From: Flectonema sp. DT1601
Lineage: Eukaryota > Euglenozoa > Diplonemea > Diplonemida > Diplonemidae
DNA: 64,000 nt
Direction: 5' to 3'
Assembly: GCA_964019425.1 (NCBI GenBank)
Contig: OZ025785.1
Coordinates: 78,501-142,500, forward strand
Every line of letters starts with the position of its first letter. Position 1 is the stretch's first letter. The translations under genes were made by a program, and so were the position numbers. Under the pieces are notes generated by a model. It did not search any database. It saw only the letters and a program-made list of their open reading frames with translations, and was not told where the DNA came from. This document shows positions 42,724 through 55,225 of this stretch, in pieces.

Positions 42724-43038
42724 CTGTAATATGAATTAAAAAGAACAGCAGTTTAAACAAAAAGATGCAGTCCACCAGACAAATGCCACATCGGTGACGA
42801 GCTTTCTTTTCCTTCTGTTCCTTAGTATTTGACTTATTTCATCCTCCAGTCATTTTTAACCCTAGACGGTATTAAGCAAAATAATCAGTGTTAAAAAGAT
42901 AAAACAAAACAAATTGCTGCACCAACTCCCAGTTTGACGTAGGAGATGGCTATCTCCTGTGTGAGATTACAATCACAAAGAATGAGACAGAGAGCATACT
43001 GTTCTTAGTCTACATTCTAACACGGAGGCAGCACTTAC
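42724..43038. other. Intergenic/intron
   Basis: An acceptor-like TTCATATTACAG ends at 42724, so part of this is probably an intron or 5' region of the ART-like gene. A good splice donor GTAAGT follows directly after the stop codon of the SecA-vWA gene near 43038, hinting at a 3' UTR intron. I see no coding sequence. Confidence 0.45.
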
Positions 43039-46000
43039 TTAAACACTTCTAGGGTCTACATATCCAACTCCTCCCTTTGCTTCTCCCGGAGACATAACAT
43101 CACTCACACGCATACCTTCTAATATACGTTTAGCGATATTGGTTGCAATATCTTTTGCGAGTTTTTCAAAAGCCTCCTCTGATACTCCGGGTTTTTCAGA
43201 TGTGTTGAAGTCAAGAAGAGTATACTTACCGCCGGTGTCTTTCGCAATTTTTCGGAAATCATTATACGGTTCTTTCAGAGCATTAATCTTATGCAGAGCA
43301 TTAGTGTGGACGGGGATATTGGCGCTCTTCAGTTTTTGGACTTCAGCTTCAAAATCGGTACAATATCTCATGAACGATCGTTCTTTTTTCCAGTATGCTT
43401 CACCCTTAATTTCCTCACGCATTTTCTTCACTTTATTCTTTGGGTGGGGGGGAGCATCACCAGTAATCATAACAGCACTACGAGAATCCTTTTTAAATTC
43501 TTCATTCGCATAGGCAAGAGCAACTTCGATTGCCTCTTCGCCGTCACGGAGTTTAAAATGTGTTGAATCACCGCTTCCAATATGAATATTTTCTAAGAAA
43601 TCTTTTAGTTTGTCTGAATCGCTGGAATCTTTCCATCCCGAGATTGTAATTAAATGATCAGCATCTTTATCATAGTTACGATAGCCGACGATGTTTATTT
43701 CGAATCCCCTTTCGATACCTTGCATTTCAAGAATCAGTCCTATACCACGGAGTAACTGATCGAGAGTTTCTCTTACAGCATCAAATACAGGTTTCATTGA
43801 TGCCGTGGCGTCTATGCACAGCATTAATCGAAATGGGTTTTTGTCGGCGTTTGTCTTGACTATACATCTATTTATATTCAGAATGTAGTCTTGAATTTCT
43901 TCCACTTGAGCTTTGTGTTGTTCACTGCCAGGTGGAAGATCTTTCAGTTTTTTAAGGTTCTCTATAAAGTTCTTCCCCTCATCGTGATGACTTGTAGTTC
44001 TTTGCGCGTCCGTGGTTGCGTCAAGGAACTTCTTATCGTGGTGTTCGTCTCTTATTTCTTTTATGGCTTTGCGAACTTCGTCTATACGACGTTTGTCATC
44101 GGATGTGCTACCAGCTTCTTTCAATTGATCAATTTCATCCTCAGACATGTTGAAGTGATTACCTTTACGCAAGGAGTTCACATCAAATATGAGAGCCCAG
44201 CTACCTGGTTCTCCTTGGCGACCTACTCGACCTCTGGCTTGTGCCTCATCAGCCTCTGTGGGACTTAAGTATGTTTGGATTAGTAAGACTCCGTTGACTC
44301 TGGGTACTCTGACATCAGTTGTTTTTGGATCAATTCCTCTGGAGAATGGGTGAGTCATTGTTGATAATGTATTCATTTTAGGAATCTTATTAATCCCAGG
44401 ATGTTGTGAATTAATCTCACTATTCTGTGAGTCACCAATTGTTGAATTATCGTTTAGAGTATTGTGCTCAAACTTTCGAGAATCCAATTCATCAATTCGA
44501 CTGCACTTTTGGAAATCTCTTCGGTCCGAGTCCTTATCAAATAAAATACAGATTGGTCTTTTAGGATCCTCACTCGTTGTCTGTTGTAATATGAAGTCAA
44601 TGATTGCGCCGTGAAATTCCATTTTGTTTGCATCACCGCCAGTGTCTGTAACTTGCACTGTGGGCACGTTAATTTGTTTGTGCTCGTCACGGAAAGCAGA
44701 AGGCATGTAAGACTTGTGCACATCTTTAAGGGTTTCTTTAATCAAGCCGATTTCACTCTCGTGCATAGAGCTCAGAGTTCCCGTGAGCGCCAAGACAACA
44801 TCGTATGCTTCAACTATGCGTGCATATGCGATCTTAGCCCCAATAATATTTAGTACGATGTAGTGATTTCTTTCTTCCGTGGAAATGCTGCCTTCACTGT
44901 GAGCTGCAAAGGCGTGCCACATGGTCTTGTAGCTGTGTCGCTTCGTGTAAGATTTTCCGTGATTGTCTTCGTAGCAAATCCTCCGTTCCTTGCTTTCTGG
45001 ATCAATACCAACAAAGTAGGACTCTTTTGTATATGTGAATACATCCCTTAGCATGAGTCTCACGCAGCTCATCATTAATTTCTCCCAACGAGGATTATAT
45101 TTGCTAATTTCCCCAACACACTTCTTATACTCATCAGATTCAAATATCATTGTTTGATAATCAAATAAAGATTTTTGTGAACGAGACTTCTTCCATATCA
45201 GTTCAGCTAATGCCGTTAGTGACTCAAGTTTGAGAGTTTCCAGAGCAACGTACTCATTGGCGTAGTTTTCAAAATTCCAAAGTGTGTCCATTTCATCAAT
45301 AATTGCGATGGTCTTACCGGAAGTTATCCTATCACCTGTTTTGAGTTTATAATATTCTTTTAAACTTCGACTCCCTCACTACTGAAGTATGGTCATGGTG
45401 AGCAGCAAAAGATAATTTTAGTTTCCGTTGAAAAAGTACATACCTGAAACTGACTCTGGAGCAGCTCCCTTGGTAATAGCACAGGCGAGTCTCATTCGCA
45501 TGCTGCTTGAACCAGAGAGTATCCGTTCGCAGTGGTTTTCGTAGGTGTCCCAAGTGATCTTTCCACCTATACGAAGCTCCTCAAAAAGACGACGAAATCC
45601 CTCGTAATCACGTTTACAGAGATAATCTGAATAACACATGCAGTGAATAGTGTTTCCAAGAATAGCAAGCACTGCAGCAGCTATGGCTATAACAATAGAC
45701 TTCCCTTCACCAGTTAAGATTTCTAGGAAATGGTGTTTTAAGTTATCAATATTATACTCATGTGAGAGGTATGTTTCCGGATCAGATGTTTTGATATCAA
45801 GCGCCAGCATTCTGAAAACTGCGAGAACTTGAAGGACGTTGGGAGTGACAATAGCTGATTCTCTTCCACTTCCTTCAAGTACGGCTGTGTCTGTTGATCG
45901 AATAGACCATAAGGTGAATAGAGAAGTACATAGTTCCAGTACATCTCCATTTGTTACTTTAATCTCATAGTCTTGCATTTTTTTCACAAAATCTTTCAGA

Positions 46001-48591
46001 TCATCAACCCTTCCGCTTTTCACTCTTTGTTTCCAATTAACCTCAAATATTGTGTACATTGTTTTGAGACGTTGCTTATTAACAGGGGAATTCTTTGTGT
46101 CTTCGAATAACAAATTTAGTGCCTTTTCAATCGTCATGTGCTTCGTTTTATTATTTCGATCCTGAGTGAGAACTGCTTGGAAGACACTTCCATGGTCATT
46201 TTGTAATCCCTTAACATAGCTGGCTAAAGTATCATCTGTGTTGATATCAGTAAGGTAGTCCCTTACCATTGATAAACTAGAGAGTGTAGATGTTGTTGAC
46301 GATTCTGTTGATTGACGTAGTTCTGAGAACACGCCTGCAATGCTCTCCGTAACTGATATCTGATCTCCAAGCACTTGTAGTGTCAACAATCTGAGTGCAA
46401 GTGTCTTAGCAGCACTCTCCCTTTCTTTACATTTATCAAACGTTTTTACCCATTTAGTAGTTTGTTCCACAATCTTATCGGATAAGGTTTTCAGACATTC
46501 TCGTTTACTATCTGCGATGATTGTTTTCATCCTGATATCTATTTGAACATCGCTAGGCACGGCGTCATCATAGAATTTCAATAATGTACCGAGGGGTGCA
46601 AAAGTGGAGATCAGTTTTTTTTGATTTTCCTCATCTCCTACCACTACATGGTTCACTGAAACCTCGTTAACAATCCTAGTGATGACTTGATTTGTTGTGT
46701 CTTTCAATTCCTTAAAATAAGATTCGATGGCTGATGTCGCTGATGTCTTCCTCGTGAGTGTGTCGTTGTTGGAATCGACTAAGCAACGAATGCTGGTCAG
46801 AGAATTCCACACATCAATATAATACTCGTGTCCTCCCTTGTTAGTTTCTGTCCACCTTTTCTTGATTTCCAGAAGAGCAGAGTCTATACCGTCACCAAGT
46901 CCCTTGACGGTTTCCTGAAGTTGCTGTGTGGCATTGCTATGTGGAAGCCACGCAAAATCGCTCATTCTGTCGCGTAGACGACTACCATAAAACACTTTAA
47001 TAGATTTATCATTATTCTGAATGGCTTTAATTGATTCTAATAATGTTTTATCCGGAAGCTTTTGACACGCGGTCACGCAGGCTTCGTTCAACTTCTTAAA
47101 TTTCAACAAAGCTGTATCTAACTCCTCTTCTACTCTTGACACCGTATCCAGCCCCCCAGACAATAAGATATCTTTTAAAAACGGAATAAGTTCATGGACA
47201 GCATTGCAATCAGACTCGGAAATATCAGATAACCCCTCGTTATAAGATCGTAACTTGTCGGACAGATCCCCGGAATGTTTTTTAAAATGTTCATCCGCAC
47301 TCGTTACCCAGCTGCTTATGGTATTTTTAACTTTCTCTTGCTGTTCTTTGGGGGCATCAAAGCCCTCGACAACGGGCATAAAATCGTTCCAAGATTTCTT
47401 AAAACTGACTAAGGCAGAAACACTGCTGGATGGGTGTTTCCAATTTTTTACAAACAGTTCCGCACTATTCTCAAGTGGAGGTAATATTTCACTGAGGTAC
47501 TGTTTGAGTACTTCATCAGTGAAAGCAATCTCTGCGGGTTCGCTACTACTTCCCAATTTGTGTTCTGAATATTTTTCTAAGAAACTTTTTACCTTTTCCC
47601 CTCGCTCCGATTCAAGTTTGGTCACTTCTTCAAACAAAGAGTTAAAATCCCACCCGAGTGAAATACTAAAGTCTTTATATGTGGTCAAAATTTTAACCTT
47701 TTCGGTTGTTATCCTTTTTGTCTTGTGAGATTCCACACGGGATTTTATGGAATTTTTCAAAGTTTCATTCAAGTTTTCGATCCTATCTCGAACTTCAACT
47801 TTATGAAACTTGCTACTCTGTATATCATCAACCATCTTCTCAATGTTCTCAATCTGTCTGTACAGCTCTATAACACCTGTGGGAAGTTGTTTGGTCACAT
47901 CTTCAATGTTAGTTAAAAACATATTTTCCAGCTTTTCAACACACGAAATACTGTGTGCTAACAATTTCTTATAAAGTTCCGAGTTGTGTGATTCTGAGGG
48001 AACGCAATTCAAAATTCCTTCAAGTACAGATAAGTCTGCAGGATACGTATCGGGCACTTCCTCCAGATAAGTAGGTTCAGATAAAATGTTGGAACTTACG
48101 TATGTAAAACTATCGTCACATAATTGCTTTAGTAAGTCGGGTGCGTTACTGATCTTTGTGAGATTACACAATTGTTGGATTAGGTTGTGTAAGTTATCTA
48201 TGTTGCGATTCTTTTTTATGTCTTCCAACTGCTTCCTGCATTCACTTGCTGCACAGATGACGTCGTTATTCATTGTAGTTGTAGCATTCACCAGTAACCC
48301 CTTGGCCATCTCAATGAATTCCTTTAAGTTTTCTTCCGACACAGAAGGTAGATCCCAGTTTTCAGGATTGCAGGATTCACAATCGTAATTCTCCATCGCT
48401 TCTTTAATTCTCAAATTGAGTTTTCGTTCCAAATGAGGACGTATGATATCTATGTATTGGGATAGGGTCGGGTCAGTAACAGCTTTTCCAAAACTTTTAT
48501 AATTTATTTCACTGCTGATAAACAACTGAACCGCCTGGTTACGTTTGCCATCTTCTTGCACTTGTATGTCACTATCACAATCAATACTCAT
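43039..48591 (-). CDS. Giant SecA-like ATPase fused to a von Willebrand A domain
   Basis: Two exons join through a 69-nt intron (45375-45443) to give about 1,827 aa. The N-terminal ~950 residues are helical and unassigned, with coiled-coil character. Then comes a SecA-type DEAD motor: Walker A ILTGEGKSIVIAIAA (near 990), IIDEMDTL (DExD-like), ALTGTLSSMHESEI, SRGIDPK and QARGRVGRQGEPGSW (motifs V/VI). The C-terminal part holds a vWA domain with a MIDAS-like LCIDATASMKP and ITGDAPPHPK. In bacteria and plastids SecA drives protein export. This protein lacks any transit peptide I can see and carries a cytosolic-style helical arm, so it is more likely one of the SecA-like proteins of unknown function found in some eukaryotes. 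The start at 48591 follows a TTTCTCTCTCTCTTCATCAG tract by 33 nt. The last residues are DPRSV, then TAA. Confidence 0.8.
45375..45443 (-). other. 69-nt intron in the SecA-vWA gene
   Basis: The donor TTTCAG|GTATGT at 45443 is excellent and falls in phase 1. The only acceptor restoring the frame is GTGAG|GG at 45375, giving KEYYKLKTGDRITSGK then TIAIIDEMDT. The nearer TTCAG at 45382 would lead straight into a stop. The unusual GAG acceptor makes the exact boundary less certain than the presence of the intron. Confidence 0.6.
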
Positions 48592-49229
48592 GATATTATC
48601 TTGGTTACTGTTGGACGCTGTTAACTGATGAAGAGAGAGAGAAATTTATCGACTAACAAATATTTCGATCACGTTGTTTTGTAAGAAGTGTTGCTTATCT
48701 CTCTTCACGCCTGCTCATTTTTTTGTTTTTGTCACGAAAATAAAAAGTGATTCACAGTCACATTAAAGTATAACATTCCTTTGCATTTCTTAGGAGGTTA
48801 GGGTCGTGGCTTTTCCGATTCCAGCGACAAACGGGCTACGGCTCGTGACCCTTCGTTTGGAGACACCAGTCAGGTGGGGAGTTTGGCTGGAGAATGTCAA
48901 TCGATTTTCTTTTTTCCCTTCTTTTTGAACTTCGGAAGATTGTTTTTTTTTTTTTTTTTTTTTTCAATCATTTCCTTTTGTTCTTTTTTTTTTTTTCCAT
49001 CACACAAAAAAAAAACGGGGAAAGGTGGGGGACCATTGGCGGTAAGGAATATCAGGTGGTAACATCTATTCTTAAACTTCATTCCTTCAAACTATTAATA
49101 GTGATAAACACCAAAGAGATAAACACCCCATTTCATCTAAGAAGGCTTGGGTAAATAGAGGTTTTACCAAAATAAAATATTGAATTCTTTCTTAACAACA
49201 TCACTGCACCTTTCCAACCCCTTAACATG
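48592..49229. other. Intergenic
   Basis: It contains the SecA-vWA leader, poly-T tracts (48945-48964, 48985-48997) and the decayed 3' flank of the next LRR copy. No gene is seen. Confidence 0.5.
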
Positions 49230-50006
49230 TTACTTAGTTAGTTTTGTATCCAATAAGAAGAATCTTCTCATTTTAGTCACTTTCTGAAAACCGGAAACAT
49301 CGATGGAAGTGAGGGAGTCACAGTAACTAATAAAGTGATCGCCAACACTCGTAACTTCACTCAAGGAAGACAAATCCACGCTAGTCAGACACTTTGAAGT
49401 ACTCAAGAATCCATTTGCTATTGTAGTCAGCTTCTTCAAACCGCAAACATCGATGGAGGTGAGGGACTCCAAGTGACTAATAAAGAAATCGCCAACACTC
49501 GTAACTTCACTCAAGGAAGACAAATCCACGCTAGTAAGAGACTTTGAATTATACAAGAATCCACTTGCTATTTTAGTCAGTTTCTGAAAACCGGAAACAT
49601 CGATGGAAGTGAGGGAGTCACAGTAACTAATAAAGTGATCGCCAACACTCGTAACTTCACTCAAGGAAGACAAATCCACGCTAGTAAGAGACTTTGAATT
49701 ATACAAGAATCCACTTGCTATTTTAGTCAGTTTCTGAAAACCGGAAACATCGATGGAGGTGAGGGACTCACAGCTATTAATAAAGTCATCGTCAATGCTG
49801 GTTACTTTACTCAGACAGGATAAATTAACGTGAGTCAGAGACTTCAGGTTGTTCAAGAACTTGCTGGGGATGATCGTCACATTCTGAAAAGAAGTGAAAT
49901 CGATTGACGTCAGCGAGTCACAACTCTCTGACAGGAACTCTTGCTCAAAAGCAGTGCAACGGCTGCAGTTGGTGAATGACAACCGACGGATGCAAGACGG
50001 AAGCAC
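49230..50006 (-). pseudogene. LRR family gene 8, 5' half deleted
   Basis: It keeps four double repeats and the end of the N-terminal domain (from MLPSCIRRLSFTNCS). At 50007 it jumps directly to the LRR 5' flank (GGATACGTAACTTC), so about 250 codons including the start are gone. At the other end a stop follows TKLTK, where type A members continue with KSVKGLEGCS, and the expected C-terminus is visible out of use just downstream. It corresponds in position to the inverted gene at 25831 in the other duplicated block. Confidence 0.85.
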
Positions 50007-51756
50007 GACGAAGGATACGTAACTTCAATTCAAGAACGTAATTCACATGATAACTGACACCAGAGAACAATCATCGCTACTCACTATGACTGCGGAATTA
50101 ATTAATTTAAATACTTGTATTGCGTGTACTTCATGGAGGGGTGAAACTTTCACAATGTAAAAACAATAACAACTTTAGGTATTAATACAAAAACTAATAT
50201 CAAAGTATTCGACTGAATAGTTGTTAATAAAAGAAAAAGTTCGTTGTCTCATTGACTAGAAGACGTTGTCGAATCTGGTAATTCAGGGACCACGTACTAT
50301 CAGGTTGAGAGTCCAATCCGTTACAACTTACACTTAAATAAAATAAAAAGAACAAAACAGTTCGTATTACAGGACTAGTTAGTAGTACACTGCTAGCGGC
50401 GTACTCTTGCGTGGAGGGAGTTAATTGATTTCGAGTGAGCTCATATTGCGAAAACAAAAAGTTATAAAAACACAATTGTTCTGCTGTTCCATAAGCCACT
50501 TGCGGAATACGTAGTTTCAGGAGCCTTAATCTTATACTACTTGTCCCTCTTAGGTCTTCATCAGTAAGTTCTGACGGACTTCACTCCAGTTCTTCAGAAT
50601 CAGACATTGACAAATATGATTTCGCCAAGACGGGCTGGTATTTACTTGGTTTTGATCAGCTGAGTTCCATATAATATAAAAACAATAACAACTTTAGGTA
50701 TTAAAACAAAAAGAATCGGCACCTCACTAAATAATTCTCACACTTTGTTTTTCTTTGTGCGCAACCGGACCCCTTAATATTTAAACACTTCCCTAATTTC
50801 TTTTAGGAACGCACGTCAACACCGCAACGGACCTCCACCAGAGTTTCCCCGGCTTCGTCCTATCCAGGCATAGTTCACCATCTTTCGGGTCCCAATAAGT
50901 GTACTTTACCTCAAATCCTTTTCCAATAAATCGGGATCGGGCTGTGCTACACCCCCAGGGGTTGGCACATAAAGACCCTTTCAGTGCGGCTAATGGGTTT
51001 GACTCCCTAAACCTTGCACACGTGTTAGCATATAAGATAGTAAGTCATATAATCCAACGTTACTGTATATTATGAGTGCTCTAGGGAGGGTAACTCACAG
51101 TAACAGAGGACCCAATCCGTAGCCATATCCGAAGACTTGACATGGATTGTTGAAGTAGCATCGACTGAAAGATTAATAAATACCAATCTCCAGCTTTCCG
51201 CCTCGCAGCAGCTTATTAAACTATCGAACTAAAATTAAACAAAACAAAAATAAAAATAAAAATAAAAATCAACAAAATTAAAACATGATAAAACAATTAC
51301 ACTGATAAACTACTAAAGCACTCGGAGAGCATTAAATAATAACGCTAGGTTGGCAGCAGCCCTTATTTTTTGAATATATATGGCAAATTAAAATAAGATT
51401 GTAAAAACAAAAATAACAATCAACAGAAAACATTTTAGTATCCGTTAATGCAGAGAATGACTAAAGTTATCAGTTATACTCCTCCCAGCCATATGTTAGT
51501 TCGGAGGAGTATTCAGATAAAATACACCTTACAGTGAAAGTGGTTACGAAGAACTGAAATACCTATAAGAGACTACTTCTTAGAAGCCGCTAGGTAACCT
51601 CTACTGGTAGACACTAAGCGAGTTACCGAAGCTAGAATATGAGATTATTATAAAATAGTTCACTACATTGAAAAAAAAAAGAGAAAAAACCACAACTGTT
51701 TCGGATGTTCCATTTTACACTAGCGCTCGTCGTTGTTAACACTTTAGTTGAAGTTA
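50007..51756. repeat. Duplicated intergenic block, copy 2 (matches 27295-29042)
   Basis: Almost identical to the block at 27295-29042 across its whole length, with only scattered single-base and small length differences. It includes the 91-codon frame at 50224-50499, the rRNA insert, the TAAAAA run and the type A 3' flank. Confidence 0.88.
50811..51027 (-). rRNA. Large-subunit rRNA fragment (pseudo), copy 2
   Basis: The same ~215-nt antisense LSU rRNA piece as at 28096-28310, with GGACCCGAAAGATGGTG and GAAACTCTGGTGGAGG on the minus strand. It was copied with the surrounding block. A base is missing near 51015 compared with copy 1. Confidence 0.87.
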
Positions 51757-54137
51757 TTATTTAGGAAATACTTTTTTAACAACAGCACTGCAACCTTCCA
51801 ATCCCTTAACACTTTTCTTAGTTAGTTTTGTATCCATTAAGAATCCATATCCTATTTCAGTCACTTTCTTCAAACCGGAAACATCGATGTAGGTGAGTGA
51901 CTCACAGTGACTAATAAAGTGATCGCCAATACTCGTTACTTCACTCAAGGAAGACAAATCCACGCTAGTCAGAGACTTTGAATTATTCAAGAATCCATTT
52001 CCTATTTCAGTCAGCTTCTTCAAACCGGAAACATCGATGGAGGTGAGGGACTCACAGTAACCAATAAAGTGATCGCCAATACTCGTAACTTCACTCAAGG
52101 AAGACAAATCCACGCTAGTCAGAGACTTTGAATTATGCAAGAATCCACGTCCTATTTCAGTCAGCTTCTTCAAACCGGAAACATCGATGGAGGTGAGGGA
52201 CTCACAGTGACTAATAAAGTGATCGCCAATACTTGTTACTTCACTCAAGGAAGACAAATCCACGCTAGTCAGAGACTCTGAACTATACAAGAATCCACGT
52301 CCTATTTCAGTCAGCTTCTTCAAACCGGAAACATCGATGGAGGTGAGTGACTCACAGTTACTAATAAAGTCATCGCCAACACTCGTAACTTCACTCAAGG
52401 AAGACAAATCCACGCTAGTCAGAGACTCTGAACTATACAAGAATCCACGTCCTATTTCAGTCAGCTTCTTCAAACCGGAAACATCGATGGAGGTGAGTGA
52501 CTCACAGTTACTAATAAAGTCATCGCCAATACTCGTTACTTCACTCAAGGAAGACAAATCCACGCTAGTCAGAGACTTTGAATTATTCAAGAATCCATCT
52601 CCTATTTCAGTCAGCTTCTTCAAACCGGAAACATCGATGGAGGTGAGAGACTCACAGTTATTAATAAAGTGATCGCCAACACTCGTAACTTCACTCAAGG
52701 AAGACACATCCACGCTAGTCAGAGACTTTGAATTACGCAAGAATCCATTTCCTATTTCAGTCAGCTTCCTCAAACCGGAAACATCGATGGAGGTGAGGGA
52801 CTCACAGTAACCAATAAAGTGATCGCCAATACTCGTAACTTCACTCAAGGAAGACAAATCCACGCTAGTCAGACACTTTGAATTATGCAAGAATCCACGT
52901 CCTATTTCAGTCAGCTTCTTCAAACCTGACACATCGATGGAGGTGAGAGACTTACAGTTATTAATAAAGTGATCGCCAACACTCGTAACTTCACTCAAGG
53001 AAGACACATCCACGCTAGTCAGACACTTTGAGTATCGCAAGAATCCACTTCCTATTGCAGTCAGCTTCTGAAAACCGGAAACATCGATGGAGGTGAGGGA
53101 CTCACAGCTATTAATAAAGTCATCGTCAATGCTGGTTACTTCACTCAGACAGGATAAATTAACGTGAGTCAGAGACTTCAGGTTGTTCAAGAACTTGCTG
53201 GGGATGGCCGTCACATTCTGAAAGTAGTGAAATCGATTGACGTCAGCGAGTCACAACTGTCTGACAGGAACTCTTGCTCAAAAGCAGTGCAACGGCTGCA
53301 GTTGGTGAATGACAACCGACGGATGCAAGACGGAAGCATCTTAACACAATCACTAGAAAGGGTGCCTTCATCGTCGATATATTCTGAGGCATCGAAGACA
53401 CACAACATGTCGGGATTTTGTGCGAACAAAATGTCAATTCGAGTACGAAGATGTGAAGTTCTCAACTCCTCCGCAGTCACAACACGTTCAGGCCATTTGT
53501 ATGTTCTTTTCACAGTACCCCAGTTGTTCGAATCTTCCAGCTCACGGAGGATCTCGGCACCCCATGAGGTGTTGTCAAATCGGGATTTGACTTCTTCCTT
53601 CGACGAGTGGGAGAGTCTCGGCCAGTCCAGCAGCAAGAAGAGTTCCTTCCTGAGTTGGGCTGAGACACCATCCTCTGTTTCACCCATGCCCAAGTAACCA
53701 ATTCGAACTGTCTCGAAATACTCATCCTCGTTCAGCAGCCGAGGGAAGCAGGTGGACGAGAATACATTCCTCAGGTCATCTTCGACCAACTCCAACTTCC
53801 CGTCCCCCTTGAGATCAGCTTTAACAAACCCGATATCGGCACACTTCATGTCAGGATGCAAGGAAAGGGTTCCCAATAATCGCGAGCTTCCTTCCACCAG
53901 CTTCGTCGACTCCTTCTCCCTCGCCACCCGGTGTACTTCCTTGTACGTCGTCAATTCAGTCGCAGCCTCAGCATCCGTCATTCCAACCATGATCTCCTCC
54001 GACGATCTGAGAACTTCTGAAAAGCTGTCCATCAGCGCCCCCGACTCCTCCTTCCGACTCACTACTTCTACGAGCAGCTTCGCCATGAACCTCTGATGGC
54101 TCCTCAAAACAGAGGACAGGGAATCGACAGTTGCCAT
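51757..54137 (-). pseudogene. LRR family gene 9 (9 double repeats), frameshifted
   Basis: The N-terminal domain (308 codons, 54137-53211) and the LRR part (485 codons, 53214-51757) are in different frames that meet at about 53220. There the run GAAAAG of the paralogues is GAAAG, a single-A loss in a short homopolymer. Everything else matches the intact gene at 29043-31661: the ETVRIGYL variant, about nine double repeats and the type A end VVKKVFPK. It is either a recent frameshift or a base-calling error in the assembly. Confidence 0.8.
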
Positions 54138-55225
54138 TATTTTTAAACTGGATGAGTTTCTAGTGATGAAGAATTAATTCAAAGGATGCGTAACTTCAAT
54201 TCAAGAACGTAATTCACATGATAACTGACACCAGAGAACAATCATCGCTACTCACTATGACTGCGGAATTAATTAATTTAAATACTTGTATTGCGTGTAC
54301 TTCATGGAGGGGTGAAACTTTCACAATGTAAAAACAATAACAACTTTAGGTATTAATACAAAAACTAATATCAAAGTATTCGACTGAATAGTTGTTAATA
54401 AAAGAAAAAGTTCGTTGTCTCATTGACCAGAAGACGTTGTCGAATCTGGTAATTCAGGGACCACGTACTATCAGGTTGAGAGTCCAATCTGTTACAACTT
54501 ACACTTAAATAAAATAAAAAGAACAAAACAGTTCGTATTACAGGACTAGTTAGTAGTACACTGCTTTAATGTAAATACAATAAAAACTTTAGGTATTAAT
54601 ACAAAAAGAATCGGCAGCTCATTAAATAATTCTCACACTTTGTTTTTTCTTTGTGCGCAACCGGACCCCTTAATATGTAAACACTTCTCTAATTTCTTTT
54701 AGGAACGCACGAATTTCACTCTACCCTAGATATTTAAACACTACCCCAGTTCTTTCTTTTTTTTCATGACCTTAAATTACATATTTGTGTTCAACCTTCC
54801 AAGCACGTCTCGAAGGTTCGTCAGCAGGATTCTCCTTCGACGATCCATTCGAATGTGAGATTTCGGAGAGTCACACGACAACAGGTCGGGTTACACCCGA
54901 CTTGTTCCTGCAAATAGCTGAAATCAATTCCGTTTAAATAAATATGGTCTGCAACAAAATAATGGATTGAAAGGTTACTACTTTAGTACTGACGTCATTA
55001 TTGATCTTCGGAATTGAATCTTAACGTCTTCTGATGTTGTCCAAGTTCAATTTATGTTATTTATCACCAACACTGAACACCAACAGAAGGGATTCAAATG
55101 TTTTATTAAAACTGACTGCTCTGAATTTCATTACAAACATCAGCCGTCTTCCTTAAGAAGAGGAAGTAAAAAGATATCAACGCCCCAGTCAAGGAATATA
55201 ATTACTTACTAATGGCTCAAGGTAA
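54138..55225. repeat. Duplicated intergenic block (matches 31662-32731)
   Basis: It shares the LRR 5' flank, the middle section and the type B 3' flank with 31662-32731, and in shortened form with 58385-59226. No gene. Confidence 0.85.

Noticed and set aside
43039-48591. Plastid or bacterial SecA (contamination or organelle gene transfer)
   Set aside because: The gene contains an intron, a vWA fusion and a very long helical arm, and lies among eukaryotic genes on the same strand.
27252-55225. Long direct repeats of the spacers as LTRs of a retroelement
   Set aside because: No primer-binding site, polypurine tract or gag/pol coding lies between them, and the repeats extend continuously into LRR genes, so they are segmental duplications.
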